DNA of 64,000 nucleotides from Mesocentrotus franciscanus (GCA_037976565.1 CP137667.1:32682790-32746789), one strand, 5' to 3'; counted from the stretch's first letter, positions 22,526-36,140 are shown. Notes: generated by a model not told the origin, from the letters alone. Numbers and translations are program-made.

Positions 22526-23525
22526 CAGAGTGAGTCAGAAAAAATGTCCCACTTTTTAAAAGTTGTATTGTTTGAAGTATGAATATTTAATCACGGGTTT
22601 CATGATATGTCTTGATAGAGTTATCCTCCAAGTACATTTAGGTACCATTTTCATTTGAATCTCTGCATGCATGACTGAACATCAGACAATCCTTACAAGA
22701 CTGCCAGATCTCACTTGCGCCAAGTTACTGGGTGAGGAATAAAACCGTGCATTGAACAAAGACAGTCAGACAGACACACAACGCACAGACACACACACAC
22801 ACGCACACACGCACACACAAACGCATTCACGCACACGCACACACACACACACACAACACACAAAACACGGTAAAAATTGTTTCATAATTTCCTCTTTTCT
22901 GATTAACCATTGATTTTTATCAAGATCGCTGAATGTTTAAGTAGCATTTCCCTGACAGTCTTTCCCTTTAGTACACATTCACTACCACCATCATATCATC
23001 ATCATCATCATTGTCATCATCTTAATCTTCATCATCATCATCATCATCATCATGAAGCTCAACACGCACAACATCCGCCAATACGCACCAAGAGGACAGC
23101 GGCCACTCAACTTTTCGTACAAGAAGAAGAATTCCCGACAAAAAATAACAATTTGGGTGGGCCTTGTCGGGAATGGAACGCTCATGTGTGTGCGTGTGCC
23201 TGTTCGTGTGCGTATGTGTGTGTTTGTGCGTGTGCGTGTGTGTGCGTGTGCGTGTGTGCATGTGTGTGTGTTTTTGTCTGTCTGGCTGTCTTTGTTCAAA
23301 ACACTATTTGATTCCTCACCCAGCAACTTGGCGCAAGTGAGATCTGGCAGTCTTGTAAATATTGTCTGATGTTCAGTCATGCATGCAGAGATTCAAAAGA
23401 AAATGGTACCTAAATGTACTTGGAGGATAACTCTATCAAGACGTATCATGATACCCGTGATTAAATATTCATACTTCAAACAATACAACTTTTAAAAAGT
23501 GGGACATTTTTTCTGACTCACTCTG
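22526..23525. mobile_element. 1000-bp Tc1/mariner-like MITE with long TIRs
   Basis: The ends cagagtgagtcagaaaaaa and their inverse are flanked by TA on both sides (22524-22525 and 23526-23527). The inverted arms extend at least 300 bp and even include mirrored CA-rich and TG-rich microsatellites. The duplicate flank at about 60430 has no insert, so this arrived after the duplication or was lost from B. The central 310 bp holds a CAT/ATC microsatellite and no transposase. The family is inferred from the TA target and the end sequence. Confidence 0.8.
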
Positions 23526-24239
23526 TAGAACATTTCAAATGTGTATATAAATATCATCTGAATGATTTCTCAATATACATCCTCTCACTGTCGAGATTCT
23601 TCTACTTGCAAATATAAAATACAATAAACTTGATAAATCACTTTTTGCCAATTCATACCATAAAAAATTGATTTAACTAAACCAATTAAACCCATACTTT
23701 TGATCTTCTTTCTGTCATAATATAACAGTACTATAATTGCAGCAGTACAACCTGTAAGTGAATTATTTGTTATTACTTGCAAAATTAATACATTTAGTAA
23801 ACATAGGTTGACATGAAACTTTTGATATAAATGAACTGCATCAGTCCTTGCCACTATTTGGTGCTTTCCTTTGTATAGAAGCGTGCACATATACTCCGTT
23901 ATTCAGCTATTTTGTGTATTACTTGTATTACTTGAAAAGCAACGATTATCTTAAAATATATCCAATGTAATTATGTACATAGCAACTTTGGTATTCAGTT
24001 AGGCTATATCAGATAATATGCATGTATACTTTTCGTCGTTGCTTATGATCTTTTAATTCGAAAAGAGGCTATCTTCTCTTGTTAATTTTTTTGATTTGTT
24101 TGTAAGAATGCCTGAAAATCTCATGACTATCAAGCATCTGATTTATTATTACTGTCTGTACATACGATAAGATATTACAAATATGCAACGTATTTCTTGA
24201 ATGATCTGCTTTTTATGAGGATACCAATTAATTTGTATA

Positions 24240-24266
24240 CTTGTATACATATATATATATATATAT
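24240..24266. repeat. AT microsatellite
   Basis: A run of alternating ta/at about 20 bp long in the 3' flank of copy A. Confidence 0.6.
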
Positions 24267-24344
24267 GTCCGAGTATTTATTTCTCTATTTTGTCCTGTTG
24301 CTGTTATCTGTTTTTATTGATGATTGTTATTGAATAGCATTGTT

Positions 24345-24430
24345 ACCAAACAGGGCCTCATGGAAGACCACCATATTAAATTGGTGAAATGTGCCACCAT
24401 CTATAAATATCAGAAATAAATAAATAAATG
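24345..24430 (+). mobile_element. LINE/SINE 3' tail remnant (copy A flank)
   Basis: Contains cagggcctcatggaagacca and ends in an aaataaataaataaatg tail, the style of a non-LTR element 3' end. The same remnant is in copy B at about 61090-61175, so it predates the duplication. Confidence 0.4.
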
Positions 24431-24649
24431 TAGAACACATTCATGAATGAGCTATTGAGCAAGCCATCATCAGTATGTGAAGAATCCAGTCTGTGTTATT
24501 CTCATATTTGTATGTTTTTTCATATAATTTGTTTTGTACATTTGTCCTGTATTTATCCGTACATGGAATTAGAAGTACATTTGTAAATTAAATTTACATA
24601 CACAAAAAAAAAGCAGCCATGAGGTCTTTCATTTCACATTATGAAATAT

Positions 24650-25713
24650 ATATGTAACATTTCAAAATTGTACTGTTTTATAGTGAAAAGACCAATTCAA
24701 AATATATTTATTTCTATCAATAACTAATCAATAGCTCCACAGGAAGTGAACAAGAAGAAACAATGAAGTTTACATGTTTTCAAACTTAGTACTTCTAAAG
24801 AAGTATGATTCACACATATTCTGAGTAAATCCTATGACACACTTGTCATTTAGTCAAAACATGAAATTCCACAGCTATGAGAGAGTTTATGACATACGTA
24901 CCGGTCACTTGGTCAAAGGTCAGCAAGTATTTGTATTTGTGTAGATGTATTCTGATGTTAGTTTATAACTTTGGTATTGTTCTGAATGAAAAGTTGTGTT
25001 GAATTAATATGCATTCTGTAAGGTGTGGCATATTATCTGTTTAATCATCAGTAGGTTAATTTCTTTAGTGAGTTAACACTTGATTCTGATTCGGTAATGG
25101 TTATTTGAGATGACTTGGATGTTATTATGTTATTAGTTGTGTTACTTTTAATATTAAGGGGTTGTAGTTTTATATTTTTTTGTTGAGGATAATCATATTT
25201 GGCGAAACAGTTGTAAAATAATATTTGAAGAGTTGATGGTTCCTGATTAAAGTCACTGAATCGTCTTCACTTTTGTGTGTTAGAGTAAAAATCACAATCA
25301 TTTGCATTGATTATTATTCCTTTAGGTGTTGATAAACAACATGTAAGAAAGAGAGTACGGTACCATCAGAAGAAACGGGCCTCTAGGCCAGATTGCCAGG
25401 GTTAGTGGTTATCATATTATAAACCACTAATTCAATGTAGTTTTAATAAGAAATTATGTTTGATTGTTTGATAAATCTCTCTTGATAGTTGTATCAATTT
25501 AATTGTTGGGAGAGTTGTCCATTAGGATGGAAGAACTTTATTTGTGATTAGATACTGGTTATTTTCACGTAATATTGATTAATGAATGGAATATAAACAA
25601 CCTAGCTGTTTATCATTTATTATTATGAGTCGGCTTACGTCATATTGTTGGAAATCGTATCTTGGAGTCGCATACGAATGTATGTTTATCACTAGTATGT
25701 GTTTTTTTCAAAC

Positions 25714-25747
<34 letters not shown>

Positions 25748-26008
25748 CTTTAAAGTCCACTCCAAATTTTATTAAGTTAAACCGAAAATGGAAATTCTTT
25801 TTGCCCAATTGATCGTGAGCCCGGCAGCCACTGAGCAGCGCCAGATCGACATTGCTCTATCCCCTTATTGTTGAACGCCTCATATCCTCATTTCTATTTA
25901 ATTGGTTTAACTTTGTTAATTTTTTTTTGCCTAGTAACTTGCATATGTTATAAAACATCGAACCACAACACAAGGAATGGTGTGGCGTGTCATCTGTACC
26001 AGTTTCCG
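24650..26008. other. segment present only in copy A
   Basis: Copy B joins directly (about 61392) what are the two sides of this 1.36-kb block in copy A. It has no long inverted ends or coding region that I can see, and holds an ATA microsatellite at 25718-25747. It could be an insertion in A or a deletion in B. Confidence 0.5.
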
Positions 26009-27799
26009 CGTATTACATATCTTTATTCACCATCTCCAAAATAAGAATAATGTACTGGAGGAAGATAACACAACATATAAACACCTTTTTAGTCAAACAG
26101 AAGACGTAAAGATTAATAGAATGATAATATATATATATATATATATAGTCATATATAATTCTTGAACAATATACAGTTAACAACTTAATATAATATACCC
26201 TTACCAAGTTTTGTAACTTTTTAAGTATGTGAAAAAAAATCATTTGTCCTGATTTACATTTATGTACATACATGAATGAATATAATTTACATTATGTACA
26301 TAAGTGCTTTGAGATCAAATGACAAATTAAAGGCTGGATTTAAAAGATGCAGCAATTCACTCTCTCTTTATCAAAGTCAAACTAAATATGGCACAAAATC
26401 TTTATAATAACATCCTCTGATAATCAAATAATGTGGTAATGATAATTACATAACTTTGTACAAAGAAATGTGCGATGAAATGATATTTGATACAAAAATC
26501 AAACTGGAAACAAAAACTAAGAAATAGACATGAGGAGAATTCAAAATAGTATTGACTGGTGGACAGACATAAAGGTCCATTTCAATACTCAATGATATTA
26601 TTCCAAGGTGATTAGTGACATGTAGATTATAAAGGCATTGAAAGAAAACTTTGGTTGAACATGAAAATAAAAGTAGACAAGCCATTTGAGGACCGAAGAA
26701 CAAATAGACGGGTTTTTCTTAAAACACACTGGACGGTGTTCTGCAAAGTCTTGTAAAGAACATATTTTATCTTGGAATTATTTATCTGTGCGTCCAACTA
26801 TTCATGATAAGTCTAAACACAACCACGTTCTACTTGATATCTCCAATTATCTAGAATGTAGTAATTATCTGTTATTTACAAACATCAACTCGATTCAATT
26901 TATATAAATTCATATATACATATAAATATATACAATTAGCACAATCTATTCAACATATATTCACACTAGATATTTCATTACCATGTCATTCTATCCCATT
27001 CTTAGGTCATTCAAATTCATGTAAGATTCTTAGAATACTATTGCTTCAATACTTCTCTAAAAGTAATTTCTTCCTTCCAGCCATACTTCCACACTATACA
27101 CATATAGAAGTTGGAAAATACAGACCATAAAGCAAGGCTTGACACTAACGGGCGCCCAGGACAACTTGGGGGCTAAAAATGTAAATCCAGACCTCCAAAA
27201 TTTCAACATATTCACTAAGGGTATATGCATACTGACTCTCCGAAGTTCATTCTGGACCCCCTTTAAAAAAAACTTGGTGCGGAGCCCTGCCTAAAGTCTA
27301 TTTTGACATGAACCACAGCAATAGAGCACAAAGTGAGCATTCATAAATTTGGTGAGAAAGAAGAGTTCAATTAAATTATTTCCGGAAAGACAAAGTGTGA
27401 TCACACCCATAAAGAGGCTTACCATTTGAATAACATTAAAAATGATTACAGATTTCATACCATCCCTGTTAGGATTTTATAAAGCGGTCAATGCTTTGAA
27501 AATGAATGAAAACTGCACTTTCAAGCCAAGTGATTTTCTCATGAATACAACATGACTACATAACAGATCATAACAAGATTACGATTAGCAAATTAAAAAG
27601 AAAAATGGGTATGATGTTGAAAATATATTTCAAATAATTGCAAGTTCATGAACATGTGCAATTTTGATTAACTGCATTTAAACAATACATAATTAATTTT
27701 CATTATGCCTTGCTCAAATAATATTTTAGCATAAACTAATCAGAAAATCTTAATTTTCATAAATGTATGACATGTAATTAGGAATAAAATGTTTATTTA

Positions 27800-28138
27800 C
27801 TTATGTTCATCCCATTCCCTGCTCTCTCCCTCTCTATCTCTTTCTTTCTCTCATTGTACCTCCCATTTTCTCTCATCCTCTCTCTCTCTCTCTACCCCAT
27901 TCGCTCTATCACTCTCACTTTCACGAGCCATATACCTTCCCCTGCTCTTTTATATCTCCTAGTACATCCTTTCATTTAATGTACATAAACGAACGCAATA
28001 TAATTCTGGTGTATTGTCAATATGTTACTGATTTATTTACTATGTTTTGTAATGCATCAATGTACCTTTGTAAATTGACCCTTTCAGCCTTGTGCTACTG
28101 GTCGATCATTATATACCAATAAATAAAATAAATACAGC
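27800..28138 (+). mobile_element. possible non-LTR 3' end with TC-rich part
   Basis: A ct-rich block (27810-27920) is followed by sequence ending in an aataaataaaataaata tail at about 28120-28135. It lies near the end of the alignable copy A flank. No reverse transcriptase sequence is present. Confidence 0.35.
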
Positions 28139-29240
28139 TAATCCCTGTACTTAAAATATCCGGAGTGATTACAAAATATATATAGTTAAACAAAATTATC
28201 CAGCTCTTAAAAACATAACAGAGTATAATATTATCCTGATTTGCAGTGTATGGTGGTTTATTTTGGATTGTAAAGAGTTGTTATTGATTACATAAGACGT
28301 GTAAGGAGTTTTTTCTTGCATCTAAGCAGGCTTTTTCACAGCTGATCAATTAAAAAATGAGCTTCACACAAGTCCTGCCTGAATCGTTTTCTGGCTTGCA
28401 GTGTGTGAAATTTGCTTAAATTCATTCTTTCTTTAAAACTCCCACTAAGACATTGCTTTAATTTGTCGGCATCATTGACAGTACCATCAAAGGAAAGTAC
28501 TCGAGGCAATTGTTTACTTGCTTGCTCTTAAACAAAACAAAAAAGGAAGAAAAAGAAATGGGCTTGAATTCGGTTTGATTCAGTCCAATGTAATATTGCA
28601 ATCTTCATGGATACTTGTGACTTAAGGTTCAACCAAAACAAGGCAAAACTTTACCAAATCATATCTTACAACTTTAAGCTCACTGTCATCACAGGACACT
28701 GAATAACGCAACAGTTCCCTGCCTCAATGCCAAAATAAAACCAAGGCTTGTATTTTTCTTTGCACAGTCCGATCATTGAATCTCGGTGGAGTCTTGATGA
28801 TGTTTTTTTATGACGTTGAGTATAATACGAATCACATAGCTGTACCTTTTAACACCACAAAGATCAGTGAACGTGCACAAGATCTTATGTTGCAGGCAAT
28901 TACCATTCATTATGGCACATTATAAATGTTCACTATTATAATTATTATTATTTACACCCCCTCCCCCCCCCCACCACAAAACAAAAACAAAAATGCGTTT
29001 TTTTTTTTGTTGTTTTTTTGTGGCAGTTTACCGCACCATATCTGAAATAGCTTTAATTTAGGGGTTGAAACAAATATATTTGACAATACACAAATTGATC
29101 TTTCGGAGAGAGAGAGAGAGAGAGATGAGACAGAGAGAGAGAGAGACAGAGAGAGAGAGAGAAAAAAAAAACCAGGTGCCTGTAATATTTGAAAAGAAAT
29201 TACAATCAATATTCAAAATATATTTATCTTCCCTCGATTA
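28139..29240. other. unassigned sequence with simple repeats
   Basis: No gene seen. Contains a C-rich then T-rich run at 28960-29020 and a GA microsatellite at 29106-29165. Confidence 0.35.
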
Positions 29241-29245
29241 TATAA

Positions 29246-29540
29246 TAATAATTAGAATCTGGATTTATATAGCGCTTAATTCGGAATACCGTCTCTAAGC
29301 CCTTTACATATATTATTACCCCAGTCATCGGATTCATTCACGCACAATGTGAACCATCTCCACTCCCTGGGGGAGAGTGAGGGCCATAGACAATTAGTAA
29401 TACAAATGCTTTCGTCATCCCACCGGATCTCCATTTCTGTCTTGGGTATTGAGTTGCATATGTTGAAAAATGCCTTGCCAAAGGACATTAGTGCCGTGTC
29501 GACCTTTGAATTTCAAGTAAAGTGCATAAACCACTCGACT
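29246..29540. repeat. dispersed repeat with tttatatagcgctt
   Basis: It starts with an aat-rich run, then ctggatttatatagcgcttaa, ctaagccctttacat and a block ending ctcgactacgac. This layout matches a common short element of marine invertebrates as I remember it; I could not search. A related fragment (agcgctttgtaac) occurs at about 55490. The overlapping open frames have no family signature. Confidence 0.45.
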
Positions 29541-30134
29541 ACGACACTTCTATATCTTAACATCCACTGTTTCTGTTGATATTTAGCATAACATTTATTG
29601 AAATTTATTCCTTTTTTGTGAATCTACAACCGATTGAAGGAGAAACATATATATACGACGAGTTTGAGGGTAATAGAATTAATTGTAACTGTTTATGTGA
29701 CATGGCCCCGGTTCGACAACTGCGAAGACAACGTATGGATAGTGTACGGGGGTGTCTGCGAGGGGAAGTGCCCCCCCCACCCCCCTAGCTGAAGAAAATT
29801 TCAATTTTCAAACTGAATTAACGCGACTTGGTGTATCCTTTTTGTCAACATTTTCAGTATATTGTTTTAGGAATTTACCCATTCACATGATGGGACTACC
29901 TGCCCGACGAAGCCAGTGGCCCGTGACCCCTGCACTCTACACTGTGTGGGAATTAGTTTGTGGTCAACTTCTTTTATGAGACAAATCCAAGCAAACGGTT
30001 CCATATGCGCACGTACAGCTCAACGTTTGCGGCGTGACTGCAGTGCGATGAATTTGGGTTATACTTATAGGGCGCGGCATTACGGAGTGCGCGGAAAACA
30101 ACCCCAAAGTCGCAGTGATTGCGTCGAATTTTGA

Positions 30135-31470
30135 GCTAATTTCTCATTATTAATGTAGAATCTTGATTTCCATCATCTAAGCTGCCCAAGCTGTAGACAG
30201 AAATGACACTTTCGTGAAACAGGAAACATAAATTCGCTCCGATCCGATCCGCACTAGCGCTTTATTGCGTCGCACGCATTTAATTAATGTTTCCTTCTTC
30301 CCATAGACTGTACACACAAGCTTGTGCATGCGGACGAACGAGTGGTTTCCAAAACGATGATATAGCCACAGAAATTACTATTTGGTAAGTATGGGGATAT
30401 CTTTCTTGTAACTAACATTTGTCAACCTTCTATAAGGCTATTTGTTCTTTTTTTTTCTTTTTTTTACCCATCATTGTAGTAAATCGTAATTTGTTTTGTG
30501 TATTTTATTTTATCTTTACCGGAGAAGATCTGGACCTTGGAAGAAAGCTGTTGAGTGTAGACAGGCTTCCAGTCCAACTCCAGTATTCATCCTTTTCAAA
30601 TCTTTTAATTGTTTGGTGTCTAATTTGCTTTGCTTTGTATTTTTTCTACTGACGATGCTCTTTTTTATTGAGAATGAAAATAAAGACTGAACTGAGTGTA
30701 TAGAGTCAATCAGTGAAGCCAGACGTAGTCTTGGTGGAACAACCGTCGATATAACAGACTGAAACTTCTGAAAGCTGTAATCATTGTATCACTATACTGG
30801 CACATCGAATTAGCTGAATCAGTAAAGCACTCCGACATAGTGCCGGACAACTTTGCCATTTGTTTCAAAACAAAAAATGACTAAAATGTCAACTTTTCAA
30901 AATGCGTAACGTACTCAGGAGGGTCTTTTCTTTTTTAGAGGACCTACGATCTCTTTGGTGTGCTATCCATATTATATTTTTAGTAGTGCCCAATGGAGAA
31001 ATAGTAGGGGATTTTATTTCTGTACCCAACAAACGAAATAGTTATCAATGACTACGTCGCACAATCCACTGACCAAATTGCCGATTTGAGATTCACATAG
31101 ATTTAGTGATCTCTTATTTCAGACTAACATAACTCTCTTATTTTTGGTCTGACTTTGTTTCAACTTTCACCAGTCTCCTTTAATTGTTATGCCTCCGCCA
31201 ATTAACCGAAGGTGGTGCCTGAGGCATTGGGCCGCACTCACAAAGGAGGTTTAAATCTAACCTATGGGTTAAACCTGGTTTAGACAATGGGTTAACCCAT
31301 GGTTAATCCATCATTTTGCAATTCACAAAGGAGGTTTAGATTACTGAAGAAGATATCTTGAAAACGGTAATTTGTATCGTCTTGCAACGAGAGATAATTA
31401 CAATGGTTACCATGGCAACTGCTGCTCATTACAATTAGCTCTTACATGTCTCAGTCTTGTTGCTGATTTT
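30135..31470 (+). pseudogene. dead copy of the Ig gene upstream region and signal-peptide exon
   Basis: Co-linear with 38284-39567. It carries the same ATG context and reading (MVTMATAAHY at 31403), but a 3-bp insertion makes the next codons Asn-TAG (stop at 31436-31438). The gtaagt donor that ends the live exon is absent here. The conserved part upstream includes a strong gtaagtatgg donor at about 30384, a ttatttcag at about 31118, and a gggttaaccc palindrome. It lies about 8.1 kb upstream of the live exon. Confidence 0.8.
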
Positions 31471-31719
31471 GATTTGAAAAGTAATCATGCATAAAGCACA
31501 TGTCGTGAAAATGTCATTGACATTGTCATTAATCATGTCATTCATGAGATATGAAGTGTACAAAATCCATACAGAAAGAAAGGATTAAAATACTATATAG
31601 ATTTTGACGAAATCAATACTGAGGTGCTCTGCTACGCTACGCTGCATATCATCTATTTTCAGATAACTAGTTCAGATGTAACAATTAAGCTATTATTGAT
31701 TTAAAAAAAAATTAAGTAT

Positions 31720-32425
31720 GTGTTTTTCCATTCTAAACGGATTTTTTAACTCCATCAAACACTGACCTGATAAGAATTAGAAATACTGTTATTGAAAGAA
31801 CTGAGTCATTAATTTTCTTAGGCATTCTTATTCATGAGTCACTTGACTGGAAGTATCACATTGCCAATAAGTCTTTTAAGCTTTATAGAAGTATAGGTGT
31901 TTATCCAATCTCAGATATTTTATACCAACCAATCTATATTGATGAACTATATATTTTACGAATACGTCCAATACGACTGATTAAAAAAGAGTGACTTTTG
32001 TAATCCCAGTCTACCACTATTTGTTAAATTAAAATTTCTCCCACAGTTTGAACTTGTAAAACTATATCAGTTTTCATGTTTAAGTATCACAAAGGGATTC
32101 TCCTAGTATTTTTCGATAATATGTTTATAACTAATTCTTCATTCCATACGTATCACACTCGTACACGGGATAATCTTTGTGTTCCCATTACCCGTGAATT
32201 CAACTCTAAAACCCACGTTTTACAGGAGTACATGAATGGAATTCAATTTGTAATAACCTTAAATCCAGCTCCACACTTTCTCGTGTTAGAACTCTATTCA
32301 CACGTTACATTTTTTAAACAATGTCATCCTTGACTGAGTAAACCCTTTCTTATCTTTCTCATTCTCACCTCTTCCGTTTCTTCTCTATCTCATTCTGAAC
32401 TCTCCCCTTTTTTGTATTGATATTA
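31720..32425 (+). mobile_element. LINE fragment (reverse transcriptase C-terminal part)
   Basis: The plus strand reads ERTESLIFLGILIHESLDWK followed by KLYRSIGV, the segment after the catalytic core in CR1/L2-type LINEs. Further on is a degraded FHTYHTRTRDNLCVP tail block. Multiple stops. No catalytic YADD box remains. Confidence 0.6.
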
Positions 32426-32589
32426 TGTATTTGTGTGTAATTGTGGGTGTGTGCATATACATAGGTGATACCTGCTGATAGATAGTTAATGGTCGGTCCT
32501 TTCTTTCTTCTTCCTAATTTACGTATATATACCTAGTAAGTTTTATTTATTTCGCTATCTAATTTAATGTTTTGTTTAACCTTGATAGG

Positions 32590-32750
32590 GCCGGCCTCGT
32601 GTACAAGCACAAGTTGCGTCTTAGAGATCCTTCTCTCACTCTCACCCCCTCACTCTCTTTCTCCCTCTCTCCTCCTCCCCCTCCTCTACCCCTCTCTTTC
32701 TTTATGTCTCTCTCCCCCTCTCCATCTTTCTCTCTCTCTCTCTCTAAACA
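32590..32750. repeat. CT-rich low-complexity tract
   Basis: About 130 bp of ctct/ccct runs. The frames covering it in both strands are artefacts of composition. Confidence 0.6.
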
Positions 32751-32759
32751 AAAAGTAAA

Positions 32760-34305
32760 TATTTGCCTTATTATTAGTTCTCTGGCACTTTTGTAGACTC
32801 TGTTGATCATTAGATAATCTGGGGTGACCTCTGCTCTCGGATGAGGAAGGAAAGAACATGAGAGTTCAAAATAACAGGAAATAATACCCACCTCGTATCC
32901 GGCCAAGGCCAACTTTGTGAAAATATGGGGAAGTCCCCAAACCTGATCTCGCAAACAAAATATACTATCTTGGCTGCAGGCCTACTTGTACTAGGCAGAT
33001 GTCCTGATAGTTTGCATACACAAAGCCTTGTCAGTCCCTGTGCGTAACAGTGTCTGCACGTACAGTGAGACTAGGCTGAGGGCATACTGCAAAGGCTCTA
33101 CTTGATGCAGTCAGAGACTAGCAGAGGTACACCAGGGAGTTGGAATGGGCAGACTCTGCTCAATGCTTTAGGATTTGTGGTAAAGTGTCAAATCGGAGTC
33201 TGTGCGTGCAGAATGGTTTCCTTGAGTGGATTCCATGACCATGGCGAGAGTAAGAAGTAGGCTTATAAGTCGAAATCCCTCTGGTTCAAATTTTATTTTA
33301 ATATCCATACCATATACGTGTGTTCAAACAATTAACCTTTTTTCTTTTCTTTTTACTCGTGCCAAAATACTGTGGCTCGCAGTCGTCTAGTGACCAAGAT
33401 AAGAGCTAGCTGGGGTCTCACAGAGTCCTACCTTCCCCCTTTTTCTCGTGGGCCTACAAGCCGGAGGTGAAGATGATTTTTGTTTTCAAGGTGCTATGCA
33501 CAGCCGCCCTCCCAAGGATCGATGTGATATTTCATTTTTTGTTGGTTTGAGTTTGTGTTCTCATTTGTTTTAACTTTCACATTTTTGTTATGTTAATTTT
33601 TCTTTTGTTTAGTTCTGTTTTCGCTTGACCTGGAATTTCGGACGTCAGTTGTGCTCCTCAGGTCATTACTTTATACCCTCAGCTCCCCTAGTGACAAAAA
33701 CTATTCCCACAGGGCCCTGTCCTTCCCCTCCTCCTGTCACTGGTAAGATAATAGTCACTAGGGAATATGAACAATTTAAACCCTTTCTATTTCACGTGAG
33801 ATTTTACGTACTTGTTCCGTAAAACAATTCGTTTTATTAATTCGTTGTTGCTTTAGAAAAACACCATCAGGAGGAATGTGGAGCCAAGATATCGCATGTT
33901 TACCTCTTATCTTATGACCTAGGAGGTCATAACCTGTTTTGTGCCGATGTTGTGTTTAATGAAAATTTTTAATCTATGAGATTCCGCTTTTGGGGATGAA
34001 AAATAACATTACGATAGCTCACCGGAAAAGTTTTGGTGCAAAATAAGTCAAATCCCCCTATGCCACATATGATTTTACTGGGCGTTTTAATTAATTAAAA
34101 ATGACCAAAAATGAAAGAAAAGAAAGAAAGTAAGAAAATGAAAGTAAGCAAAAAAGATTTTAAAAAGAAAGAAAGAAAGTTAAAGTAGGTTAGAAAGAAA
34201 GCAGGAAAGAATTTGAAGTAAGTAAGAAAGAGAGAAAATTAAAGTTAATAATAAAGAAAGAGAAAAATAAAACTTGAGCTTCACTTTTTCAAGTACCCCA
34301 AGAGT
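32760..34305. other. unassigned sequence, no gene seen
   Basis: No coding signature or bounded element. A gaaag-rich run lies at 34110-34270. Confidence 0.35.
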
Positions 34306-34309
34306 GCCC

Positions 34310-34690
34310 ATTTTACGTGGGGAAAATGTTCCATTTTCTTCCTAATAAGCGCCTCTTCCCCTTTCTTCCTTTTGTCCCAAGTGTCTCTTTTAAATTCTGA
34401 TAAGTGTCCCTATCCAAATCTGATATGTGCCCTTCTACTTTGACAAGTGTCCCTTTTTCTTTGTAGTAAGTGTATTTTTCCCTTTTAATAGGTGCCCTTT
34501 TTCATCTCTGATGATAGCCTATTTTTTGGTATGATAATTGTCCGATTTCCTTTAAAATAATTGGTTTTTGCCCTTCTGATTAGTGTCCCTTTTTTCTTTC
34601 TAATAATTGCTAAAAATACCCCTTTTCATTCCTGAAAAATTCCCCCTTTTAAATATGACAAGTTACGATTGTTACTTTGTTTAACGTCCC
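34310..34690. repeat. ggggcac minisatellite, reverse orientation
   Basis: Tandem aagtgtccctttt/taataggtgccc units are the reverse complement of the family at 2290-2640. The two blocks are about 32 kb apart and inverted with respect to each other. Confidence 0.65.
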
Positions 34691-34699
34691 TTTTATTAT

Positions 34700-36140
34700 T
34701 AAAGAGAAGGTTCATTGATTTAAAAAACTAACTTTATTGTCATTATTGCAAAGGTGACACTTTGATTTGACAAGGTTATCAAAATTCAATGCTTGGAAAC
34801 ATTCGAAGTAATGATTATTATGAATTACAAAACGCTTAAATACAGCCCCGGCATAGCACCTGAAATGCTCTCCGATCGCTGCTGAGATGTGTGACGTCAC
34901 ATGTTGAACATGATTTGCACAAGCAGACGATGTCCCATGACATCTCACACATTTTCAGTGCCTGTTTCGTCATCTTCTCTTCAGTTATTTCTCTTACTTC
35001 ACTACCGTCAGGCTAAATGTTTAATCTATTGCCTCACTCTAAACCCCGCGCATGGTATTATTTTGATGAAAAATGCAGCGATAAAAAATAAAGGAATCTT
35101 TCGCTTGTAAACAAAATAAGACGCCATTGTATTTTCAGCTGCATACACCGCGGTATGTACGGCGTTTCAAGAGGAACAAATGCGTCCATGTTATCATTTC
35201 GGGGGGTTTTAAATTTGAAAGTGTGGTTTCTTTGATTGTTCATTAACCCCTATCCTGTGTATTTACAAACAAAAGAATTTAGTTATCAGAATCGGTTTCA
35301 TATCCCTTTTTGAATGGTGTAAAATTCCATCACATTTATATACACTAAACTCATTATAATTTGAGAAATAATAGCATTGCAATTATGTTCATTCTTTATG
35401 GGATGTCGTCTGCTTGGGCAGGATTGGTTCATATTGTGACGGCATTAAAACATCGTTATTTTTCTGGCGAATCTCTCGCATATCCCAGATGCTATGGAGG
35501 TGGTTTTATTTGTATTTTTATAAATCACCCGATATGTAGTTGACCTAAAACTTGTACGATGGCCATCTGTTAGCTTACCAGTTTCTAGTGATACGTTATT
35601 TGCCATATTTGTGATTTTCTTTGAACCCGCACTTTAATAATTACTCTTTGAAAAGAGCACCTTTTTACAGACATTGTCCACTGTTCCTTGCAAAGTGTGA
35701 TTTTTTGCGGTCATCTAAAGAGCCACATCTAGTTTCAAAGAATCGGAGCAGCTTCGTGTATTAACATTTTCCCTATTTCTACCATAATGAAAGGCAGTGT
35801 TGAAAAATATGAAGGATTTTCTAACCAAAAGTTTACTGCATTTACAATAGTAAATGTCGTTCATATTAATGTTAAAAGAAATCTGATTACCATACGTGCT
35901 ATATGACAAGATGTTTTTCTTTAATCACCCCTCATATCCCCGGAACAATATATTTCATTGCCTCCCTTACATAACTCCTGTATTTAAAGCGACTGAGAGC
36001 AATTTTTCTCAAATTTCCCGCATTTATAATTCATCTAATTAAGTAACATAACATATTAAAGTTCTTATTCATTCATTCATCATGAGATTGTGCTTAAAAA
36101 CTATGAGGATTGGTAAATTTATAACACCTTATACATGATT
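34700..36140. other. unassigned sequence, no gene seen
   Basis: AT-rich, no recognised family and no coding signal. Short open frames here have no signature. Confidence 0.35.

Larger units (their letters stand above)
21155..28000 (+). repeat. duplicated 3' flank of the Ig gene, copy A
   Basis: From gggaacctatttcggccta (about 21155) the sequence is co-linear with about 58115-63700: the end of the last intron, the last exon, the 3' UTR and several kb of flank. Insertions and deletions distinguish the copies, namely 22526-23525 and 24650-26010 only in A, and 58880-59619, 61627-62070 and 62410-62625 only in B. The two last exons are about 37 kb apart, consistent with a tandem gene duplication of which copy A has lost everything 5' of the last intron. 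Confidence 0.85.

Noticed and set aside
22991..23260. CRISPR-like or phage repeats
   Set aside because: Eukaryotic microsatellites with no spacer structure; no bacterial features anywhere in the window.
22910..23380. His-, Met- and Cys/Val-rich open frames
   Set aside because: They cover CAT and TG microsatellites inside the 1-kb MITE.
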